Source of the DNA: Paraferrimonas sedimenticola
GTDB taxonomy: Bacteria; Pseudomonadota; Gammaproteobacteria; Enterobacterales; Shewanellaceae
Assembly (NCBI RefSeq): GCF_002282855.1
Contig: NZ_NRIR01000014.1
Location: forward strand, 1-43,750
Length of the DNA: 43,750 bases
Direction: 5' to 3'
The notes under the pieces were generated by a model that was given only the letters and a program-made list of their open reading frames with translations, had not been told where the DNA came from and searched no databases. Positions 1 to 7,143 of this stretch are shown piece after piece; position 1 is the stretch's first letter; each line of letters begins with the position of its first letter. The position numbers and the translations under genes are program-made.

Positions 1-112
1 TAAATATACGTTATGTATTGACATAAGCTATATGTTCACTTCGTTACATTGAGTTAAATATCGTTTTGGATACTTACTACAATCAACGGAGTGCCCACAC
101 AGATTGCTTGAT

Positions 113-128
113 AAATTGTTAAAGAACA
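113..128 (-). promoter_or_regulatory. rrn boxA antitermination element
   Basis: The minus strand reads TGTTCTTTAACAATTT, one base different from the E. coli rrn boxA core (TGCTCTTTAACAATTT). BoxA RNA recruits NusB-NusE and the rRNA antitermination complex. It sits about 30 nt downstream of the P2 -10 box, as expected for a leader boxA. Confidence 0.9.
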
Positions 129-157
129 TTTGACCGTTTGTCTGGTCAGGGCTGCGT

Positions 158-185
158 ATTCTACGCGTTTCCCCTTGGCCGTCAA
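158..185 (-). promoter_or_regulatory. rrn P2 promoter
   Basis: On the minus strand a TTGACG -35 (rc 180-185) and TAGAAT -10 (rc 158-163) are separated by 16 bp and followed by a GC-rich discriminator. An A/T-rich tract just upstream (rc about 186-220) could act as an UP element. This is the second, boxA-proximal promoter of the rRNA operon. Confidence 0.8.
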
Positions 186-293
186 GCGCTTTTTGAAAAG
201 TTTTTTCAAAGGGCTTTTTGGCCGCTAACTCGGAGGTTCAAAACCCGCTGCAATCACCGTTGTGATGCCGCCTCGCCGTGTCAGTGGATGCGC

Positions 294-321
294 ATTATAG
301 GGAGCTCAGATTTAGGCGCAA
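294..321 (-). promoter_or_regulatory. rrn P1 promoter
   Basis: The minus strand carries TTGCGC (rc 316-321), a 16-bp spacer and TATAAT (rc 294-299), followed by GCGC. The CTCCC-TATAATGCGC context is nearly the same as E. coli rrn P1, whose GC-rich discriminator confers stringent/ppGpp control. An A/T-rich upstream tract overlaps the terminator of the preceding gene and may serve as an UP element. Confidence 0.85.
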
Positions 322-331
322 CCCCTTTTTC

Positions 332-358
332 AAAAAAAAAGATCGCTAGGCGATCTTT
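332..358 (-). terminator. Intrinsic terminator after the TlpA-like gene
   Basis: On the minus strand, a 9-bp stem (AAAGATCGC / GCGATCTTT, loop of 3) is followed by an uninterrupted run of T (rc 332-340). It lies about 30 bp past the stop codon of the thioredoxin-like gene and just upstream of rrn P1, insulating the two units. Confidence 0.85.
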
Positions 359-387
359 TGTTCATTCTGTTGGGTTTTGCAGCGATT

Positions 388-960
388 TTAGGGCTTATCA
401 GCCAAATATCCCTGAATTAGCTCTAGTGCCTTAGGATCATCCCACTCAATAAAGGTTCTAGCAAAGGCCACCAGCTCGCCCTTTCGGTTCAAAATAAAGC
501 TGGCGGGAATGATATCCAATGGAAAAACATTCCCTGTTTGCATCTTAGGATCAAAGTAGCTGTCGAACTCACCCAATTGATACTGCTTCAAGAACTCGTC
601 CACCTTTGACTTGCCTTCTTTATCAATCGAGATAGGCAAAAACACAAAGTCTTGGTTGTCTACCGCTTGATCCAATTGCTTCAACGCTGGGATCTCACGA
701 ATACAAGGTGGGCACCAGGTCGCCCAAAAGTTGATCATTACCACTTTACCCTCAAAGGCTTCTAGGGTGACTGGCTCCCCTTTGGCATTTTCAAAGGTCA
801 CGCTTTCCAGCGGAAAGGGTTCTTTGAGAATAGTGATGCGATCTACGGTCGACTGAGGTTGAGGCTTTTCAGCTTTTTGGGCTTGCATGCCCGGATAGGC
901 AGTAACGCTGGCCGAAGCCAGCGTTACTATTGTCATCAAAACGAATAAAACTAATCGCAC
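388..960 (-). CDS. TlpA/ResA-like periplasmic thiol-disulfide oxidoreductase
   Basis: This 190-residue protein has an N-terminal signal/anchor segment (residues 1-21) and a thioredoxin fold with the active-site motif WCPPC (Cys83, Cys86) in a FWATWCPPC context typical of the TlpA/ResA/CcmG group. It probably acts in the periplasm as a reductant of protein disulfides, plausibly for apocytochrome c thiols given its neighbours. The GTG start directly abuts the ccmH stop (TAAGTG), so it is last in a ccmF-ccmG-ccmH operon and likely translationally coupled. It lacks the GVYGAPET signature of true CcmG, which is encoded two genes upstream, so it is a second, distinct thioredoxin in the operon. Its exact substrate is unknown. 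Confidence 0.88.
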   Translation of the reverse strand: MRLVLFVLMTIVTLASASVTAYPGMQAQKAEKPQPQSTVDRITILKEPFPLESVTFENAKGEPVTLEAFEGKVVMINFWATWCPPCIREIPALKQLDQAVDNQDFVFLPISIDKEGKSKVDEFLKQYQLGEFDSYFDPKMQTGNVFPLDIIPASFILNRKGELVAFARTFIEWDDPKALELIQGYLADKP

Positions 961-1440
961 TTACTTGTCTCGGTTAAGCAGAGCGTCAAGCTCAGCGCGT
1001 TGTTCATCGGTCATCGCGACTTCTTCTTTCGGCGCGTTGCGGCTGCGGCGAATGAAGGTGAACGCGATAGCTCCACCAAATAACAACAAACCAATAGGTC
1101 CCAACCACAAGACTAGGGTCTTAGGTTCCCAACGTGGCTTGTACAGCACGAAGTCACCATAACGGCTGGTCATAAACTCAACGATTTCCGCATCGGTTTT
1201 ACCCGCGTCTACCATTTGGTAAACCTCGAGGCGCAAATCTTGCGCCACAGGCGAATTGGAATCGATCAAGTTTTGGTTTTGACACTGAGGACAGCGCAGC
1301 TCTTCCGCCAGCTTCAAGGCACGCTTTTGGTGCTCCACAGTTTTAAATTGATAAGTGTCCACCGGAGTAGCATTGGCAGTGGTTAGGGTAAGCCCCAACA
1401 CCAATAGCGCACTCACAAAAGCGATGGCTAACTTTTTCAT
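961..1440 (-). CDS. ccmH: Cytochrome c maturation protein CcmH (apocytochrome thiol handling)
   Basis: This 159-residue protein has a cleavable signal peptide (about 1-24), a three-helix domain bearing the diagnostic LRCxxC motif (Cys50, Cys53), and one C-terminal membrane segment (about 108-130) followed by a short charged tail. CcmH acts with CcmG and CcmF in the haem lyase step: it handles the CXXCH thiols of the apocytochrome on the periplasmic face. The length is that of the short CcmH/CycL type, without the TPR domain fused to it in E. coli; that function is supplied here by the separate ccmI. Its ATG overlaps the ccmG stop by 4 bp. Confidence 0.94.
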   Translation of the reverse strand: MKKLAIAFVSALLVLGLTLTTANATPVDTYQFKTVEHQKRALKLAEELRCPQCQNQNLIDSNSPVAQDLRLEVYQMVDAGKTDAEIVEFMTSRYGDFVLYKPRWEPKTLVLWLGPIGLLLFGGAIAFTFIRRSRNAPKEEVAMTDEQRAELDALLNRDK

Positions 1441-2006
1441 GATACGTCTTCCTTGGCTTGCTTGGCCTTCAGGCGCTCAATAACAGGCAATAGCTCTTTC
1501 TCAAAGATACGCGCATCGATTGGACCCGCGTAGCGGTATTGCACAATACCGTTTTCATCAATGATGTAAGTTTCCGGCGCGCCGTAAACACCCAAGTCCA
1601 AACCTAAACGGCCAGCCTTGTCATAGATGTTTAGCGTGTACGGATTACCCGTCATTTTCAGCTCTTTAATCGCCAAGTCACGCTCGTCGCGATAGTTCAC
1701 GCCAATAATAGACACGATATTGCGACGAGCTAGGTTCATAAGGAATTGATGCTCGTATTTACACGACGGACACCAAGTCGCCCAAACGTTTACCAAAGCC
1801 ACTTCGCCTTTGATGTCTGCGTTGGTCAGCATGCGACCTGGCTGGTGAACGTCTTCCAGATTAAACGCTGGCACTGGTTTTCCAATCAATGCCGATTCCA
1901 GCGCTTTTGGGTTGTACTCGCCTTTATCAATCTGAATCAGAGCGAACGCAAACATGCCCAATAGCGCAATTGCGATACCTAGAGGTAAGAACTTCATTCC
2001 TTTCAT
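1437..2006 (-). CDS. ccmG: Thiol:disulfide interchange protein CcmG (DsbE)
   Basis: This 189-residue membrane-anchored thioredoxin has an uncleaved N-terminal helix (about 6-26), the active site WCPSC (Cys79, Cys82) and the CcmG-specific GVYGAPET stretch near residue 140. It keeps apocytochrome c cysteines, or CcmH, reduced in the periplasm using electrons from DsbD. It starts 3 bp after the ccmF stop and overlaps ccmH by 4 bp, so the three genes form one tightly packed transcript. A second in-frame ATG at codon 4 is possible, but GGAG about 10 nt upstream favours the first. Confidence 0.94.
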   Translation of the reverse strand: MKGMKFLPLGIAIALLGMFAFALIQIDKGEYNPKALESALIGKPVPAFNLEDVHQPGRMLTNADIKGEVALVNVWATWCPSCKYEHQFLMNLARRNIVSIIGVNYRDERDLAIKELKMTGNPYTLNIYDKAGRLGLDLGVYGAPETYIIDENGIVQYRYAGPIDARIFEKELLPVIERLKAKQAKEDVS

Positions 2007-2009
2007 GGA

Positions 2010-3992
2010 TTATTTCTCCGCTGAGGCTGCTTGCCCCTGCCATTTTTCACCTTTTTCTTCGGTGGTTTTCTTGGCGCGGTAACGTTTGTCAGATGCCGCT
2101 AGGAAACCACCCATCATCATAACCAGAGAACCGATCCACAACCAACGTACGAACGGCTTGTAGTTCAAACGAACTGCATAGTCACCGGCACCGATTGGGT
2201 CACCCATGGTGACGTATAGGTCGCGGAAGAAGCCCCAGTCGATACCCGCTTCAGTCATGTCCATGGTACGAACATTGTACTGACGACGATCAGGCTTCAA
2301 GAAAGCCACTTCTTTACCGTCGCGAGTTACGCTGATTTGCGCTTGCTCAGCGGTATAGTTAGGACCGCGTACACGCTTGGTCTCTAAATAGTTAAAGGTG
2401 TAGCCTGCCACTTCGCCAGACTTACCTGGGCCCATGCGCACGCTAATTTCTTCAGAGTAGTTAGAAACCATGGTGCCGCCGATAACTGCCATGGCAACAC
2501 CCATGTGCGCCAGTGACATGCCAACTTGGCTGCGGCCAATGCGACGAGTGCTGAACTTACCATCAGAATCTTTGGCCAGATTGATCAGTTCGCGAATTGT
2601 GGCCAAGGTGACCCAAGTCGCAGTACCGATACCGAAGAATACCCAAGCGTTGAACTCACCACCGGCGATAAACGGAACCGCCAAACCAGTCGCCACAGCA
2701 ATCGCGGCCAACGGCAGAAGCTGGCGCTTCATTTCTTCTTTCTTCGCACGCTTCCAACGGATGATCGGACCGATACCCATAAAGCAGAAGAGTACAAAAG
2801 CCAGAGGTACGAATACCGAGTTGAAGTACGGAGGACCTACAGAAATCTTACCCATACCCAAGGCATCGATTAGCAGCGGATACAGAGTACCAAGTAATAC
2901 GGTACCGCAAGAAACGGTCAGTAGTACGTTACAGGTCAGCAGCATGGTCTCTTTCGACCAAAGGTCAAACTTAGCAGGGCTGGTCATTTCTGAAGCGCGC
3001 ATCGCAAACAGCGTTAGCGAGCCACCAATGGCCAAACCAAGTAGTACCAGAATGAACATACCGCGGCTTGGGTCAGCTGCGAACGAGTGCACTGAAGTTA
3101 GAACACCAGAACGTACGATAAAGGTACCGAGCAAGCTCAAAGAGAATGCGAAGATAGCTAGCAAAACAGTCCAGTTACGGAAAGTCCCGCGCTTCTCGGT
3201 CACGATCAGTGAGTGCAGCAGTGCAGTACCAATCAACCAAGGCATAAAGGAGGCATTTTCAACTGGATCCCAGAACCACCAGCCGCCCCAGCCTAGCTCG
3301 TAGTAAGCCCACCAAGAGCCCAGAGCGATACCACCGGTTAGGAATACCCAAGCAGCCAAAGTCCAAGGACGGCTCCAACGGGCCCAAGCTGAGTCCAAAC
3401 GACCACTCATCAGAGCAGCAATTGCGAATGCAAAACTCACAGAGAAACCAACATAGCCCAAGTACAGCATTGGTGGGTGGAAGATAAGACCCACGTCTTG
3501 AAGCATTGGGTTAAGGTCCCGGCCTTCCAGAGGCACTGGGTTCAAACGCTCAAACGGCGATGAAGTCAGTAGCATAAACAGACAGAAACCTACGGTAATC
3601 ATGCCCAGTACCGCCAACACGCGCGCAGTGAAGACTTCTTCTAAGCCTTTACTGAACGTAGCGATAGCCGCAGACCATACGGACAGGGAGAATACCCAGA
3701 ATAGCAATGAACCTTCGTGCCCACCCCAAACTGCAGAAATCTTAAAGAAGATTGGTAGTTGGGAGTTGGAGTGATTGGCCACATAGGCCACGGAGAAGTC
3801 GTCGGTGGCAAAGGCATAGGCCAACGCAACAACCGAGAAGGCTATAAAAGCAAACATGCCGTAGCTTAACGGCCAAGCATAGCGAACAAGGTATTGGTCT
3901 TTACGCGCTACACCAATCAGCGGGACAACACTAACTAGGATGGCAAATGCCAAACCAATAATCAGCGCAAAATGTCCTAACTCTGGGATCAT
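2010..3992 (-). CDS. ccmF: Haem lyase subunit CcmF
   Basis: This 660-residue polytopic membrane protein is close to the usual CcmF length (E. coli 647). It has the periplasmic haem-handling WWD signature (tryptophan-rich GWGGWWFWDPVEN around residue 235) and many hydrophobic segments with a soluble periplasmic loop near residues 510-610. CcmF takes haem from holo-CcmE and, with CcmH (and CcmG/CcmI), forms the thioether bonds to the CXXCH motif. The start ATG has a good GAGG ribosome site about 8 nt upstream. It is first in the minus-strand ccmFGH-tlpA operon, transcribed divergently from ccmI. Confidence 0.96.
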   Translation of the reverse strand: MIPELGHFALIIGLAFAILVSVVPLIGVARKDQYLVRYAWPLSYGMFAFIAFSVVALAYAFATDDFSVAYVANHSNSQLPIFFKISAVWGGHEGSLLFWVFSLSVWSAAIATFSKGLEEVFTARVLAVLGMITVGFCLFMLLTSSPFERLNPVPLEGRDLNPMLQDVGLIFHPPMLYLGYVGFSVSFAFAIAALMSGRLDSAWARWSRPWTLAAWVFLTGGIALGSWWAYYELGWGGWWFWDPVENASFMPWLIGTALLHSLIVTEKRGTFRNWTVLLAIFAFSLSLLGTFIVRSGVLTSVHSFAADPSRGMFILVLLGLAIGGSLTLFAMRASEMTSPAKFDLWSKETMLLTCNVLLTVSCGTVLLGTLYPLLIDALGMGKISVGPPYFNSVFVPLAFVLFCFMGIGPIIRWKRAKKEEMKRQLLPLAAIAVATGLAVPFIAGGEFNAWVFFGIGTATWVTLATIRELINLAKDSDGKFSTRRIGRSQVGMSLAHMGVAMAVIGGTMVSNYSEEISVRMGPGKSGEVAGYTFNYLETKRVRGPNYTAEQAQISVTRDGKEVAFLKPDRRQYNVRTMDMTEAGIDWGFFRDLYVTMGDPIGAGDYAVRLNYKPFVRWLWIGSLVMMMGGFLAASDKRYRAKKTTEEKGEKWQGQAASAEK

Positions 3993-4026
3993 GAGATTAC
4001 CTCAGTGGTTTAACTTACGAATCAGC

Positions 4027-4065
4027 AAAAAAGCTGGTTGGTTAATTGAGTTGGCTGACCAACTC
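4027..4065 (-). promoter_or_regulatory. Candidate structured leader of ccmF with two alternative stems
   Basis: On the minus strand, a 7-bp hairpin GAGTTGG-loop-CCAACTC (rc 4048-4065, loop of 4) overlaps a second possible pairing, GTTGGT (rc 4058-4063) with ACCAAC (rc 4037-4042). The second stem is followed three bases later by a run of six T (rc 4027-4032). The two pairings exclude each other. The layout resembles an attenuator, but the terminator-like stem is only 6 bp with a long loop, so this is a suggestion only. Confidence 0.35.
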
Positions 4066-4105
4066 GTCTAATCCAGTAACAATGAATTAGCATTTAATGT
4101 TGTAC

Positions 4106-4134
4106 ATTTTAGTGGCAGCCTGTGTCCATGTCTG
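4106..4134 (-). promoter_or_regulatory. Candidate promoter of the ccmF operon
   Basis: The minus strand shows CAGACA (rc 4129-4134), a 17-bp spacer and TAAAAT (rc 4106-4111), predicting a leader of roughly 105 nt before ccmF. The -35 matches the consensus at four of six positions. Other placements in this A/T-rich region are possible. Confidence 0.4.
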
Positions 4135-4331
4135 CCCTTTTCGTTAAATTCTGGGTGTCGGGTCGCATAACCGCCCGAACTAAAACCCCTGATTAAACGG
4201 TTGAGGAGCAGGCAAACTACTCTTCAGAGTGCAAGGTTTCAAGAAAGTTTCGGCCCGTTTGGAGATATTGCGTGGAACTGTGAGGCAGGACTCAAAGCTT
4301 GCCTTTGCTCAGTGCCCGCAATTGTCAATCA

Positions 4332-4360
4332 CTGGTTAATGAAGCAGCTTTGCGTATAAT
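4332..4360 (+). promoter_or_regulatory. Candidate promoter of ccmI
   Basis: A perfect TATAAT (4355-4360), preceded by a G/C-containing spacer and a poor -35 (around 4332-4337), lies 60 bp upstream of ccmI. The 427-bp divergent region 3993-4419 otherwise contains the ccmF promoter and leader candidates and about 190 bp (4140-4330) with no recognisable element. Confidence 0.45.
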
Positions 4361-4419
4361 CGATTAGCATTATATTGGCCAATTGGGCCATCAATTCAAC
4401 TCGTTAAAGAAAATAAACC

Positions 4420-5796
4420 ATGTCTACATTCTGGATCTTTTTAGCTTTAGTACTGGTGATTGGCCTTGCGCTAATCTGGGTACCGCACTTTCGTCAGCAG
4501 CAGCTGAACGCCAAGGAAGAGGCCGGTGTGCGCCGCTCAACCAACCTTGAACTGTTCAACGAACGCCTTTCTATTATGGAAAAAGAACTGGCCGATGGTG
4601 AACTCGACCAAGCGGAATTCGACGCACTAAAGCAGGAGCTAGAAATCGGCTTGCTGCAGGACATCAAAGATAAAGAAGACGAATCACTGAGCGAAGAACG
4701 CCAGCGTAAGTCTGCATTGTGGCCAGGCATTATGAGCTTGGCGTTGTTCGCCATTGTTGGCTACATGTACGCGAGTCTTGGTGAGCATCAATCGGTGACT
4801 CAGCCTGAAACCGTACAGCGCGAGCAAGACCCTCATGCCGGCATGGATCCAAACCAGCTGATGCAAAAACGGGTTGAGATGTTTGAAGCCCAAGTTCAGC
4901 AAGCACCGGACAACAGCCAAGCTTGGTTTAGTTTAGGCCACGCTTACATGTCTGCGAGCCAGTACCCTCAATCGATTGCCGCCTTTGATAAGGTGATGGA
5001 ACTGGTTGGCGTTCACGCAGAACTGTTAGGTCCTAAAGCCACCGCCATGTACTACCAGAACGGCCAAAAAATTACGCCTGACGTTCAAGCGATTATTGAT
5101 GAGTCGCTAAGCTTAGATGCCGCCGACCCGTCAACTTTGCTACTTGTGGCGATGGATGCTTTCTTCAAAGCCGAATATCAAGACGCGATTGACGCTTGGA
5201 CCGCCATTCTCAACGGTGAACGTACTGACATCGATCGCAATGCAATCCTAGATGCTATCAACACCGCCAAGATGCGTCTGACGTCAGCGGGTGACCCTAG
5301 CCAAATCCCTAGCGACGTTGATCACGCTGGTGTAGACAGCGAAATGCCGAACGATGCCAATCATGCCAATGTTAAGAGCGAAATGCCTAACGATGCCGAT
5401 CATGCTGCTGCCCGTGCGAGCATGGAACAGGCCAGCGACTCCGACGCTGCAGGCGAGAGCATCAGCGTAGAAGTTAGTGTCGCCGAAGCCCTGCGCGGTC
5501 AACTGCGCCCAACCGACATGGTATTTATCTACGCGCGCCATCAAGGTGGCGGTATGCCTCTGGCTGCAGTTCGCCTTGGTATCTCAGCACTTCCAACCAC
5601 AGTGGTGCTAGATGACAGCAAGGCAATGAGCCCGCAGGCGACTATCAGCTCGGCGGACGTGGTTGAGATTATCGCCACTGTATCTCGCAATGGAGACATC
5701 CGCGCCGACAGTGGCGACCTGCAGGGCATAATTGCTACCGCTGAAGTGAAAGACGACGCTACCTATACTCTAGTGATTGATAAGGTCATCCCATAG
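4420..5796 (+). CDS. ccmI: Cytochrome c biogenesis protein CcmI (TPR apocytochrome chaperone)
   Basis: This 458-residue protein has two N-terminal membrane helices (about 4-22 and 104-121) flanking a cytoplasmic coiled-coil-like acidic/basic segment (about 30-95), the arrangement of CcmI-1. A periplasmic TPR region follows (about 145-290), then a linker with tandem repeats (302-327) and a C-terminal beta-rich domain (about 350-458). CcmI binds the C-terminal helix of apocytochromes and delivers them to CcmF/CcmH. Here it is a stand-alone gene, divergent from ccmFGH and closed by a strong terminator, rather than fused to or cotranscribed with ccmH. Assignment rests on domain order and context. 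Confidence 0.9.
   Translation: MSTFWIFLALVLVIGLALIWVPHFRQQQLNAKEEAGVRRSTNLELFNERLSIMEKELADGELDQAEFDALKQELEIGLLQDIKDKEDESLSEERQRKSALWPGIMSLALFAIVGYMYASLGEHQSVTQPETVQREQDPHAGMDPNQLMQKRVEMFEAQVQQAPDNSQAWFSLGHAYMSASQYPQSIAAFDKVMELVGVHAELLGPKATAMYYQNGQKITPDVQAIIDESLSLDAADPSTLLLVAMDAFFKAEYQDAIDAWTAILNGERTDIDRNAILDAINTAKMRLTSAGDPSQIPSDVDHAGVDSEMPNDANHANVKSEMPNDADHAAARASMEQASDSDAAGESISVEVSVAEALRGQLRPTDMVFIYARHQGGGMPLAAVRLGISALPTTVVLDDSKAMSPQATISSADVVEIIATVSRNGDIRADSGDLQGIIATAEVKDDATYTLVIDKVIP
5323..5400 (+). repeat. Two tandem 39-bp repeats inside ccmI
   Basis: Two adjacent 39-bp units (5323-5361 and 5362-5400) encode HAGVDSEMPNDAN and HANVKSEMPNDAD, differing at about 9 of 39 bases. A degenerate third unit may follow (5401-5439). 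They lie in the linker between the TPR region and the C-terminal domain, so repeat number could vary without disrupting a fold. Confidence 0.85.
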
Positions 5797-5815
5797 GGGT
5801 GACTTTTCATCAAGC

Positions 5816-5845
5816 ACAAAAAAGGCGACCTCAGGTCGCCTTTTT
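5816..5845. terminator. Bidirectional terminator between ccmI and the cytochrome c5 gene
   Basis: GGCGACC-TCA-GGTCGCC is flanked by A6 on the left and T5 on the right, so it can end both the plus-strand ccmI transcript and the minus-strand cytochrome transcript that converge here. Confidence 0.92.
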
Positions 5846-5864
5846 AGTGTTCGTCAGCTTGCGC

Positions 5865-6164
5865 TTACTTAGCCTTCGACATGTACTCAATCGTGGCTTT
5901 CAGATCGTCATCGCTGCAATCGGTGCACATGCCACCAGGAGGCATAGCGTTCAGACCTTGTTTTACGCTCAGAACCAGGGTATCCATGCCTTTCGCCAGA
6001 CGGGGTTCCCAAGCGGCTGCATCGCCTTTCTTCGGCGCGCCAGCAACACCCATGTCGTGACAAACTCCACAAGCCTTGGCGTATACGGCTTCAGCGTCTT
6101 GAGCCAGAGCGTTGCCTGACAGACCCAAGGCTACGGCTGCAGCCATGTAAACCAACTTTTTCAT
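5865..6164 (-). CDS. Small monohaem cytochrome c5-type protein (ScyA-like)
   Basis: With the ATG at 6164 (AGGAAA site just upstream) the product has 99 residues: a signal peptide (1-21, ending ALA) and one CXXCH haem site (Cys32, Cys35, His36). A Met-rich MPPGGM segment (Met74 or Met79 as sixth ligand) is followed by the CTDC pair (Cys80, Cys83) that forms the cytochrome c5 family disulfide. An in-frame upstream ATG at 6209 would add 15 residues ahead of a normal signal peptide and has no good ribosome site. It should be a periplasmic electron shuttle and a substrate of the surrounding Ccm machinery. In Shewanella a small cytochrome (ScyA) sits at the same place between ccmA and ccmI; orthology is inferred from context and family. 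Confidence 0.92.
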   Translation of the reverse strand: MKKLVYMAAAVALGLSGNALAQDAEAVYAKACGVCHDMGVAGAPKKGDAAAWEPRLAKGMDTLVLSVKQGLNAMPPGGMCTDCSDDDLKATIEYMSKAK

Positions 6165-6258
6165 GATAAATTTCCTGTTTGTTCCAAAAATCCAATATAA
6201 ACAATGCATTACGCAGCGCTTGTTAACACTCTTATTAAATGCTCGCCCAGCTTACTAC

Positions 6259-6317
6259 ATTAGGTCTCAAAACGCATCTTTTTGTGATCCGCCTCGCGCG
6301 GTGCTTTCAGACCTAAT
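6259..6317. repeat. 9-bp inverted repeat with an internal small dyad, upstream of ccmA
   Basis: ATTAGGTCT (6259-6267) and AGACCTAAT (6309-6317) are perfect inverted copies 41 bp apart. Inside the loop is a second dyad, CCGC-5 nt-GCGG. Either strand could fold into a nested structure. It lies in the 316-bp divergent region between the cytochrome c5 gene and ccmA, outside the predicted promoters. Function unknown. Confidence 0.6.
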
Positions 6318-6342
6318 TTCATAGCCTTTCATTAGCATTACT

Positions 6343-6456
6343 TTAAAAAGTTTCATAAAGATCGTTAGAATCTGAACTAGTTCAAATTGCTGAAAGTTAA
6401 ACCGCCGAGAAGAGCGTCTCTACCGCTTGAGTATGGTAGCATTTGCTTCCTATTAG
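6343..6456 (+). promoter_or_regulatory. Promoter region of ccmABCDE with a 12-bp palindrome
   Basis: Two candidates are visible: TTAAAA (6343-6348)-17 bp-TAGAAT (6366-6371), and TTGAGT (6427-6432)-18 bp-TATTAG (6451-6456). The perfect palindrome TGAACTAGTTCA (6373-6384) would cover the start point of the first promoter, a typical repressor position. Neither promoter is strong by sequence, and which is used is not decidable by eye. Confidence 0.4.
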
Positions 6457-6480
6457 ATTGGGCTAAACCTTGAGGAAACA

Positions 6481-7131
6481 GTGACAAATCCAACATCTGC
6501 GACGCCACTGCTTAGCGCCCGGCATCTGACATGTATTCGCGAAGAGCGCATCTTATTCGATGAGCTTAGCTTTGATATCGGACCCGGCGACATAGTACAG
6601 ATCGAAGGCCCCAACGGTTCGGGTAAGACTAGCTTGCTGCGTATTTTGGCAGGCCTGTCACGTCCGTATGCCGGCGATGTACTTTATCAGCAAGATAACA
6701 TTGTCGAAGCCCGCGATGCCTTTAATGCCGACTTGCTGTACTTTGGCCACCTACCAGGTGTTAAAAGCGAGCTAACCGCCGAAGAGAACCTAGACTTCAA
6801 CTTAAAAATCTCTGGGTACAGCGGTTTTAACACACGAGAAATCCTGGGTAAGGTTAACTTAACTGGTTTTGAAGAGGCGCCAGCCGGTCATCTATCTGCC
6901 GGTCAGCATCGACGCACTGCGTTAGCCCGTCTGTGGAATTCGGATTGTCGGATTTGGATTCTGGACGAGCCTTTTACCGCAATCGATAAGCGCGGTGTCG
7001 CCGAGTTAGAGCAGATGTTACTCAACCATGCAGCGCAAGGCGGATGCGTGATCATTACCACTCACCAAGATTTGTCGCTGGAAGAAAATCGCCAGTATAA
7101 GAAGATTCGCCTCGAGTACCAGTACACTTAA
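6481..7131 (+). CDS. ccmA: Haem exporter ATP-binding protein CcmA
   Basis: This 216-residue ABC ATPase has Walker [10 protein letters not shown] (43-51), signature LSAGQ (138-142) and Walker B ending LDEP (161-164). With CcmB, CcmC and CcmD it forms the complex that releases haem-loaded CcmE from CcmC by ATP hydrolysis at the inner membrane. The start is GTG, supported by GAGGAAA about 6 nt upstream. It leads the plus-strand ccmABCDE operon, with 12 bp to ccmB. The length is near the E. coli protein (207), with a slightly longer N-terminus. Confidence 0.96.
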   Translation: MTNPTSATPLLSARHLTCIREERILFDELSFDIGPGDIVQIEGPNGSGKTSLLRILAGLSRPYAGDVLYQQDNIVEARDAFNADLLYFGHLPGVKSELTAEENLDFNLKISGYSGFNTREILGKVNLTGFEEAPAGHLSAGQHRRTALARLWNSDCRIWILDEPFTAIDKRGVAELEQMLLNHAAQGGCVIITTHQDLSLEENRQYKKIRLEYQYT

Positions 7132-7143
7132 GGCCGGCGCACT

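Larger units (their letters stand above)
1..287 (-). other. 5' leader of an rRNA operon (16S gene lies beyond the left edge)
   Basis: Read on the minus strand, this stretch has the layout of an enterobacterial-type pre-16S leader: tandem promoters, then a boxA element and a conserved tract (rc of about 92-113) nearly identical to the E. coli rrn leader. The mature 16S rRNA does not begin inside the window, so only the spacer that is removed during processing is present. No protein gene fits here; an open frame at 138-434 on the plus strand is a by-product. That an rRNA operon follows is inferred with high confidence from the promoter and antitermination signals. Confidence 0.88.

Noticed and set aside
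138..434. 98-codon open frame on the plus strand at the left edge
   Set aside because: It overlaps the rrn promoters, the terminator and the end of the TlpA-like gene on the opposite strand; there is no ribosome site or recognisable domain.
2470..3303. 277-codon open frame antisense to ccmF
   Set aside because: Its composition (Ser/Thr/Pro/Arg-rich, no domain) is that of a reverse-frame shadow of a long conserved gene.
4271..4288. CRP-like site (TGTGA-6-ACTCA) in the ccmI-ccmF divergent region
   Set aside because: The right half matches at only three of five positions; this is not distinguishable from chance.
5865..6209. Longer cytochrome c5 start at 6209
   Set aside because: It would place 15 residues ahead of a normal signal peptide and lacks a ribosome site; the ATG at 6164 has AGGAAA.
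6284..6299. CRP-like half-site (TGTGAT) upstream of ccmA and cytochrome c5
   Set aside because: Only one half matches; the second half (CGCGCG) does not resemble TCACA. I could not support a CRP box, although CRP control of these genes is known in Shewanella.
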